DNA of 64,000 nucleotides, from NCBI RefSeq assembly GCF_900116615.1, contig NZ_FPBF01000001.1, positions 353,625 through 417,624 of the forward strand. The letters run 5' to 3'. This document shows, piece after piece, positions 58,577 through 64,000 of the stretch. The notes under the pieces were generated by a model, which did no database searches, had not been told where the DNA came from, and saw only the letters and a list, made by a program, of their open reading frames with translations. The translations under genes and the position numbers were made by a program. The DNA comes from Algoriphagus locisalis. GTDB lineage: Bacteria; Bacteroidota; Bacteroidia; Cytophagales; Cyclobacteriaceae. The stretch's first letter is position 1. Each line of letters begins with the position of its first letter.

Positions 58577-59048
58577 AGCACTAAATAAAAGCAATTTGTA
58601 CAAAGAATCATTCAGGATCTTATTAAAATTTCGTAAGGCGCGCTTCCTGTTTCAAATGAATTTCACTTTCTGTCACCTAGTCCATTGAGGCCAGGCTTTA
58701 TCATACGATTCCTTTGGTTTGGATTTTATATCTCAACAAAAGAAACTCAATTGGCGGCAATCCGTATCATTCACTAGTTCAGGCAATAGTTATTTCAAAG
58801 CTTACTAGTTCAAACTGAAACTGGATCATTTTGTCAGTACACACATCATATTTTATTCTTGAAACTTTTTCTGCGGTCTTTACATGCAGCGATAGGAAGT
58901 GTGTGCATATCCAAAAGAATAAAGCCTTTATTTCTTAGCCCTCTGTAATTTTTAGTATTACGTAAGTAGGGCAATTTTTCCAGACTTATTTTCTACATTT
59001 TTATCCGACTTAACCTGTTCGGATTCAATCTTTTAATAAAAAAAAATC
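58577..59048. other. Non-coding gap upstream of the Gre-like gene
   Basis: No gene and no clear repeat. The last 60 bases are A/T-rich and end with an A8-9 run directly before ATG 59049, typical of Bacteroidota leaders. Confidence 0.5.
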
Positions 59049-59435
59049 ATGAAGCCAATACTCACAAAATCCGATTATAATACGATCAAAGATCTGATCT
59101 TAGGCACTCCGTCGCATCTTATTACAAAAGAGATTTCCTTGCTTGCCAGAGAAATAGAACTTGCCAAGAAAGTCCCTGATTCTAAAATAGAACCTCAGGT
59201 GCTTCGACTCAATTCCTATTTTGAAGTGCAGGATGTAGCTTCGGGTAAGCTGTTGAACTTTCAATTGAGTTTGCCAAAGCTTGCAGATCTAGCAGCCAAG
59301 AAACTTTCTGTTCTTTCCCCTTTGGGCGTGGCTCTAATCGGGTTTCAGGAAGGTATGGAAATAGAATGGGCACTTCCTGGAGGATTGAAAAAGCTGAAAA
59401 TTCTCAGCGTGCGAAACCCTGTTCATTCTGAATGA
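59049..59435 (+). CDS. GreA/GreB/Rnk-like elongation factor C-terminal domain protein
   Basis: The 128-aa protein has a short helical N-terminal part (about residues 1-45) and an FKBP-like C-terminal domain (about 52-125: VLRLNSYFEVQDVASGKLLNFQLSLP...LSVLSPLGVALIGFQEGMEIEWALPGGLKKLKILSV), matching the GreA C-terminal/Rnk fold. It lacks the long coiled coil that carries the transcript-cleavage tip of Gre factors, so it should bind RNA polymerase without that activity. It may modulate transcription or nucleotide metabolism. Confidence 0.8.
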   Translation: MKPILTKSDYNTIKDLILGTPSHLITKEISLLAREIELAKKVPDSKIEPQVLRLNSYFEVQDVASGKLLNFQLSLPKLADLAAKKLSVLSPLGVALIGFQEGMEIEWALPGGLKKLKILSVRNPVHSE

Positions 59436-59472
59436 AAAAAGGGCTGTCTAGTAAATAGGCAGCCCTTTTTTT
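59435..59472. terminator. Bidirectional terminator between the Gre-like gene and ilvE
   Basis: The stem AAAAAGGGCTG / CAGCCCTTTTT with a mismatch region in the loop has an A run on one side and seven T residues on the other. Confidence 0.85.
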
Positions 59473-59492
59473 GAGGATGTTTGGGTCGGGTA

Positions 59493-60560
59493 TTAAATAG
59501 AAATGATCCAATTGTGAGGATCTGCCACTTGACCGTATTTGATCCCGTCTAGCTCCGCGAGCACTCTATGAGAAAAAGCATCAGCAGATTTTGAAGGAAG
59601 TATGTAATCTTTTCCGTTCACATTAATGCGTTCTACATGAGCAATAGTTGCTGCTGTACCCGTGCCAAAGGCTTCTTCCAAGGTTCCATCTATCAAAGCA
59701 CTTTCCAGTTCTCCTACAGTCAGGAATCTTTCCTCCAAGGGCTCATTCCAGTCTTTTGCCAGTTGGATAACAGAATCTCTGGTGATTCCTTTTAGGATTG
59801 TTCCTGTATTGGTGGGAGCAGTAATTAGTTTTCCGTTGATTTTGAACATGACGTTCATGGTACCGCTTTCCTCAATTTTGCTGTGACTTCTACCATCAGT
59901 CCAAAGCAGTTGGTCATAACCAGCTTTTTGCGCCTGACGCGCAGGATAAAGTGACGCAGCATAATTTCCTGCTGTCTTAGCTGCACCAGTACCTCCCTCA
60001 GTCGCACGGGTAAAAGTAGTTTCCACTTTTACACTTACAGGTTTGCTGTAGTAATTCCCAACTGGGCAGGTAAGAATGATAAATTTGTAAGTATCTGAAG
60101 GCCTAACTCCGATGTAATCATCCATGGCAAACATATATGGTCTCACGTAGAGCGAAGCACCTTTTGCCGTAGGCACCCAATCTCTATCCAAATCGATCAG
60201 TTGGGTAAGGCCTTCCATGAAAACTTCCTCAGGAAGCTCAGGCATACACATACGCTCTGCGGATTCATTTAGACGTCTCCAGTTCGCATCAGCACGGAAC
60301 ACCAAAATCTTTCCATCCTCATTTCTGTAAGCCTTCATGCCTTCAAAAATCGACTGTCCATAATGCAAGGTTGCATTTGCAGGATTGATACTTAGCGGGC
60401 CGTAAGGTTCAATTCTAAGGTCCGTCCATTCACCGTCTTTGTAATCAGCGACAAACATGTGGTCACTGATCGTGCGTCCAAATACTAAGTTGGAAAAATC
60501 TGTTTCTGGTATTCTAGAGTTCTGAACCTTAGTTACCGGTAGGGCAAGTTGTGTCTTCAT
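59493..60560 (-). CDS. ilvE: Branched-chain amino acid aminotransferase
   Basis: The 355-aa PLP enzyme makes or degrades valine, leucine and isoleucine. It has the fold-IV features of the BCAT family: LHYGQSIFEGMKAYR (about residues 65-79), YVRPYMFAMDDYIGVRP (about 138-154), TGAAKTAGNYAASL with the PLP-binding Lys at 195, and EESGTMNVMFKING (about 240) followed by TPTNTGTILKGITRDSVI (phosphate cup). It resembles the longer eukaryote-like type. It lies downstream of the cobalamin adenosyltransferase gene on the minus strand, 37 bases away. Confidence 0.95.
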   Translation of the reverse strand: MKTQLALPVTKVQNSRIPETDFSNLVFGRTISDHMFVADYKDGEWTDLRIEPYGPLSINPANATLHYGQSIFEGMKAYRNEDGKILVFRADANWRRLNESAERMCMPELPEEVFMEGLTQLIDLDRDWVPTAKGASLYVRPYMFAMDDYIGVRPSDTYKFIILTCPVGNYYSKPVSVKVETTFTRATEGGTGAAKTAGNYAASLYPARQAQKAGYDQLLWTDGRSHSKIEESGTMNVMFKINGKLITAPTNTGTILKGITRDSVIQLAKDWNEPLEERFLTVGELESALIDGTLEEAFGTGTAATIAHVERINVNGKDYILPSKSADAFSHRVLAELDGIKYGQVADPHNWIISI

Positions 60561-60597
60561 TGGTTTTGCCTTTAGTCTGGCTGAGCCAGATAGCTGA

Positions 60598-61149
60598 TTA
60601 TTTATTTCTGGGATTCCAGATTACTTCATTTACGTTGAGTTCCTGAGCCATTTTTCTGCATAGTACAAAAAGATAATCCGACAACCTGTTTAGGTACTGG
60701 ATGACTAATTCGGAAACTTCTTCCATAGCTGCAAGTTCTGTGACAATTCTTTCGCATCTTCTGCATACTGTTCTGGCTATATGGCCAAAAGATATAGAAG
60801 GATGACCACCCGGAAGAATGAAAGAGGTAAGAGGAGTAAGGGGCTTTTCCATTTCATCGATTTGCTTTTCCAGCATCTCAATGTCAGATCCCAACAGATC
60901 AGGCTTTTTTACATTGGGCTTGGCAGGGTCTGTAGCCAAATCTGCACCAATGGTGAATAGTCTATCCTGAATTTCTTTGAGCACATCTGCTCTCATCCAG
61001 TTGACTTCCTGGTCTCGGAGCATTCCAATATAGGAATTAAGCTCATCTACGGTTCCGTAAGCATCAATTCTCACATCGAACTTTGGAACTCGCGCTCCTC
61101 CTAATAGTGAGGTTTGACCTTCGTCGCCCGTTTTTGTATAGATTTTCAT
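60598..61149 (-). CDS. Cob(I)yrinic acid a,c-diamide / cob(I)alamin adenosyltransferase, PduO type
   Basis: The 183-aa enzyme attaches the adenosyl group to reduced cobalamin to make coenzyme B12. The PduO pattern is present: MKIYTKTGDEGQTSLLGGARVPKFD (ATP-binding loop), AYGTVDELNSYIGML (about 33-47), and CRRCERIVTELAAMEEVSELVIQYLNRLSDYLFVLCR (about 128-165, with the conserved R/E of the active site). It belongs to the ATR family rather than the CobA type. Confidence 0.93.
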   Translation of the reverse strand: MKIYTKTGDEGQTSLLGGARVPKFDVRIDAYGTVDELNSYIGMLRDQEVNWMRADVLKEIQDRLFTIGADLATDPAKPNVKKPDLLGSDIEMLEKQIDEMEKPLTPLTSFILPGGHPSISFGHIARTVCRRCERIVTELAAMEEVSELVIQYLNRLSDYLFVLCRKMAQELNVNEVIWNPRNK

Positions 61150-61208
61150 CTTTTATCCTTGATCTCTTAGGACAAAAATAAGAATCTATTTGATATTATT
61201 TGGGGTGA

Positions 61209-61925
61209 TTAGGCATGCATGGCAATTCCGCGGGTAGGATTCGGATTAATTGTATCCGTTTCTACCAATCCATCACGCAATCTCACAATTCTGTGTGCGT
61301 AATGTGCGATGTCATCTTCGTGCGTTACCATGATGATGGTGTTGCCTTTGGAGTGCAACTCGTGAAAAAGCTCCATGATATCGTAAGATGTTTTTGAATC
61401 CAAGTTACCAGTCGGCTCATCGGCGAGGATGATACTTGGGTTGTTTACCAAAGCTCTTGCAATTGCGACACGTTGACGCTGACCACCGGAAAGCTCATTT
61501 GGTCTGTGTTTGGTTCTGTCACCCAATCCTACGTTTGTAAGTGCCTGAAAAGCGATTTCCTCACGATCTGATTTACTCATACCGGCATACACTAAGGGAA
61601 GAGCAACATTTTCCAAACAGCTTGCTCTAGGAAGAAGGTTGAACGTCTGAAATACAAATCCTATCTCTTTGTTTCTGATTTCAGCCAATTCATTCTCCGT
61701 CATGTCGGAGACATCCTTTTCATTCAAAATATAACTGCCTGAAGTAGGAGTGTCTAAGCATCCGATGATGTTCATCAAAGTGGATTTTCCCGATCCTGAA
61801 GGTCCCATGAAAGCAACATATTCTCCTTTGTTTACTGAAATGGAGACAGATTTAAGTGCTTGGATAATTTCAGCACCCATTTTATATGTTTTGTTTATTT
61901 CGTGGGTTTCAATGATTTTCTTCAT
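61209..61925 (-). CDS. ABC transporter ATP-binding protein, LolD/MacB type
   Basis: The 238-aa cytoplasmic ATPase has Walker A ([15 protein letters not shown], about residues 40-54), Q-loop (FQTFNLL, about 92), signature [15 protein letters not shown] (about 143-157), Walker B ([13 protein letters not shown], about 160-172) and the H-loop (IMVTHEDD, about 196). The sequence [27 protein letters not shown] is typical of LolD/MacB/FtsE-like pumps. No permease is next to it, so its partner must be encoded elsewhere. Confidence 0.9.
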   Translation of the reverse strand: MKKIIETHEINKTYKMGAEIIQALKSVSISVNKGEYVAFMGPSGSGKSTLMNIIGCLDTPTSGSYILNEKDVSDMTENELAEIRNKEIGFVFQTFNLLPRASCLENVALPLVYAGMSKSDREEIAFQALTNVGLGDRTKHRPNELSGGQRQRVAIARALVNNPSIILADEPTGNLDSKTSYDIMELFHELHSKGNTIIMVTHEDDIAHYAHRIVRLRDGLVETDTINPNPTRGIAMHA

Positions 61926-62025
61926 GGCTAAAGGTTTTGTTAAAGGTACTGGTTTGGTTCGGGAAAAGAATTTTCACTTACACAAAAAACGTTAATGAAA
62001 ATCAATAGTTCAAGTTCAAAATCGT

Positions 62026-64000
62026 TTAAAGCTCATCATCGCTAACCCATTGTTTCAAAATCTCTAAGGATTCATCGGCATATTTGTCCAGTCCACTTTC
62101 TCTAGCAGCTTTTATTTTTTTAAGCCAAAGGATGGGGTCATGATTGAATTCGGTGGCTGAATTTAAAATTTCATATTGATCCAAAGGATCAGTTTTATTG
62201 TGTAATTCACTAATAATCAATGGGCTAAGGTAAGGGTTAGCTATTGGTTCCTTTCCGGAATTAATCCATGAAGTAAATGCATTGACTGATGCTTTATTTT
62301 TGAGATCCGGGTTAGCCACAAAAGTTTTCAGATCCTCATTTGAATCGATTTTTCCGGAAATATATTTTTCCAATTCTTTCAGATCATCCGTTTCAAGGCC
62401 ATGTGCTTTATAAGCAATTAAGCGAATAGCTATGTCCGTTTTTAACTCAGTTTCATCAAGTGTTCGCCATTGGGACAGTAGAGTTTGGGCAAATGATTGG
62501 TGAAATCTGCTGATAATTTTTAAGTATTCAGCTGCACTCGGTCCTTCGGCAGTAAGATAAATCGGTAATAACACATTATATTTCTCTCGAATCTCCACAG
62601 CTTTTTCCGGCATTCCCGCCAATCCAAAAATGCTCCAGTGGTGGGTATCAAACCCTTGGAATCCTCGCTCTTCAGCTGCGATAAATTCCATTGCGGCTTT
62701 TTGGAAATCAAGGTTTTGAGCTAAAATACTTCCTGAGAGTTGCAGGTAATAAGCAGCGTCATTTGGGTTTCTGAATGCCAATCCATTCAGGTTTTTTACC
62801 GCTTCGGAGACTCTTCCAGCTGCCAGACTCCGGATCACGGCCGTTTCCTGAAGTGACATGATATAGGCATTCATTTCGGGCGTTTGTCCCAAACTATCCA
62901 ATAGATTTAGGTCCTTGCTTGGATCATTTCGGTTGATTTCAGTGAGTACGTTTCTCCATCCTGCCGCGATAAGCAAAGGGGAATCCTCTGATTTCAAGTG
63001 TTTCTTGATCGATGCAACTAATTCTTCATCAGGAATATTCGCCAGCGCATTGGATGCGGCCAGTTCATTTAGTTGGGAAATCAGATCCGTTTTTCGACTT
63101 GTGCTTGCTTCAGGTTTGCCTAATTTGATTTTAAGCGCACTTCGATTGGACAGCAAAATTGCATTTTTGATTTCAGGCTGAGCCATCAGTTCTAAGGCTT
63201 CCGTTGTCTTGTTCACCTTAGCGTAAAGCAAACTAAGGTTATTGATTAAATGGGGCTCATTTGGGAAAATAGCCAAACCATTTTCCAAATAATAAATTGC
63301 CTCAAAGACCTTATTTTCTTGGTGCAGCCTATCTGCCAACAAGAGGATATTGTCTATCTGTGGAGCTTCGGTAAAGCTCTCTTCCAAATGCTGCTTCGCC
63401 AAGGTGGGCTGCTTGAGATCCAGAAGCAATTGAGCGGTGAGGAATTTAGCCTTTGGGTTTTTGCGATAGTGCATCCAGGCATTTTCATATAGAATACTCG
63501 CCTCTAGTTTCTTGTCAGCCTGGTAATAATAATCAGCAAGAATATTACTGGTCAAGGCACTTGCCTGAACGCCTACAATTCCGCCCGTGTAGGTAGTTAA
63601 CACTAGAATTACAATTAATCCACCTATTCTAATATGGTAATAGACAAGTGAGTATGGTTTGTAAAGGATCTTATCAATGGCTTTGCCAGAGTTCATCACC
63701 GACACGAAATTTGCCAGTAGGTAAACATAGAAAAACAAGGTAAAACCGATTTGGGAATAGACGAGCAAGTGTTTGAAAAGCTCCTCAGCTGGTTGGTTTC
63801 CGGATAGCTTTACCTTCCAAACTAACCAAAGCGCAAGGCCTAACCCAATTAAATGTAATGCCTTTATGACGGCAGGAGTGGAAATCAGTTCATCACTTTG
63901 ACTGACCTTTTCACCAATAGAAATCCATCCAAAGAGTCCTAATGGAAGGAGTAGGAAAAGGGGAGAGAAGGTGGGAAAAGGAAGCCTGAGTTCGCCCCGC
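62026..64000 (-). CDS. TPR membrane protein, truncated by the window edge
   Basis: The open frame continues to the right edge; the start is outside the window. From 64000 downward it reads RGELRLPFPTFSPLFLLLPL, then GLFGWISIGEKVSQSDELIS, then AVIKALHLIGLGLALWLVWKV, then LVYSQIGFTLFFYVYLLANFVSVM and YYHIRIGGLIVILVLTTYTG, giving four hydrophobic segments. It is followed by a long TPR-like array (about 450 residues: YENAWMHYRKNPKAKFLTAQLLLDLKQPTLAKQHLEES and ...LYAKVNKTTEALELMAQP). A start at 63768 (MLVYSQIGF) would discard in-frame membrane sequence. Function unknown; many Bacteroidota have such proteins near gliding or secretion genes. Confidence 0.8.
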   Translation of the reverse strand, partial: RGELRLPFPTFSPLFLLLPLGLFGWISIGEKVSQSDELISTPAVIKALHLIGLGLALWLVWKVKLSGNQPAEELFKHLLVYSQIGFTLFFYVYLLANFVSVMNSGKAIDKILYKPYSLVYYHIRIGGLIVILVLTTYTGGIVGVQASALTSNILADYYYQADKKLEASILYENAWMHYRKNPKAKFLTAQLLLDLKQPTLAKQHLEESFTEAPQIDNILLLADRLHQENKVFEAIYYLENGLAIFPNEPHLINNLSLLYAKVNKTTEALELMAQPEIKNAILLSNRSALKIKLGKPEASTSRKTDLISQLNELAASNALANIPDEELVASIKKHLKSEDSPLLIAAGWRNVLTEINRNDPSKDLNLLDSLGQTPEMNAYIMSLQETAVIRSLAAGRVSEAVKNLNGLAFRNPNDAAYYLQLSGSILAQNLDFQKAAMEFIAAEERGFQGFDTHHWSIFGLAGMPEKAVEIREKYNVLLPIYLTAEGPSAAEYLKIISRFHQSFAQTLLSQWRTLDETELKTDIAIRLIAYKAHGLETDDLKELEKYISGKIDSNEDLKTFVANPDLKNKASVNAFTSWINSGKEPIANPYLSPLIISELHNKTDPLDQYEILNSATEFNHDPILWLKKIKAARESGLDKYADESLEILKQWVSDDEL

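Noticed and set aside
1..64000. tRNA and rRNA genes
   Set aside because: No cloverleaf with TTCRANYC-like arms or rRNA sequence was noticed in the intergenic regions, but no covariance scan could be run.

Overview
The window looks like a chromosomal segment of a Bacteroidota bacterium, most likely a Cytophagales/Cyclobacteriaceae type such as Algoriphagus (genus is inference). The reasons are: a SusC/SusD pair under ECF sigma/FecR control, an orphan type IX secretion (T9SS) C-terminal sorting domain, Bacteroidota-style leaders with few Shine-Dalgarno sequences and many TTG/GTG starts, a GH3-family enzyme, DUF4394 and DUF5675 proteins, and intergenic DNA crowded with short interspersed repeats. 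No rRNA or tRNA gene and no CRISPR array was recognised.

Layout. 1-2.4 kb: a small phage-like cassette (conserved hypothetical, DUF5675, two small membrane proteins) ending in a terminator. 2.4-5.1 kb: a mosaic of dispersed repeats and minisatellites holding one small gene. 5.1-15.5 kb: a co-directional exopolysaccharide/capsule cluster (two glycosyltransferases, a DUF6044-like membrane protein, a Wzy-like polymerase, a polysaccharide deacetylase, a Wza-like export lipoprotein, a Wzc-like co-polymerase/tyrosine kinase) ending in kdsB. 15.9-24.5 kb: ECF sigma factor, FecR anti-sigma, SusC, SusD and, after a terminator, a secreted endonuclease/exonuclease/phosphatase-fold enzyme. 25-29 kb: a 48-aa membrane protein, the YggS PLP protein, and GH3 overlapping a LysE exporter. 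29-36 kb: a decayed T9SS cargo tail, class II aldolase, a thioredoxin/TPR protein, mgsA-pfkA, oligopeptidase B and mscL. 36-40.7 kb: an ECF sigma/anti-sigma/Spy-like operon, a universal stress protein and a polysaccharide flippase. 40.7-45.8 kb: feoA-feoB plus its small Cys-rich partner, a Crp/Fnr regulator, a second universal stress protein and a TauE/SafE transporter. 46-64 kb: mostly housekeeping and transport genes (tandem DUF4394 lipoprotein, TPR protein, Lrp, NUDIX, MATE, M24 peptidase, MFS, kinase-like protein, prfB, GreA/Rnk-like factor, ilvE, cobalamin adenosyltransferase, LolD-like ATPase) and a TPR membrane protein cut by the right edge.

Points for a second look: a roughly 100-140 bp dispersed element found five times, three times directly before a start codon, with a hairpin that appears to keep pairing by compensatory change; the overlapping GH3-LysE pair; two matching dyads (GTRAY-N4-RTYAC) in the two divergent promoter regions of the feo/crp/usp/tauE block; the intact prfB programmed frameshift with a perfect AGGAGG in a phylum that rarely uses Shine-Dalgarno sequences; and the phage-like cassette lying between two direct copies of a 31-bp sequence. 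All assignments come from reading motifs and context; no database search was run.
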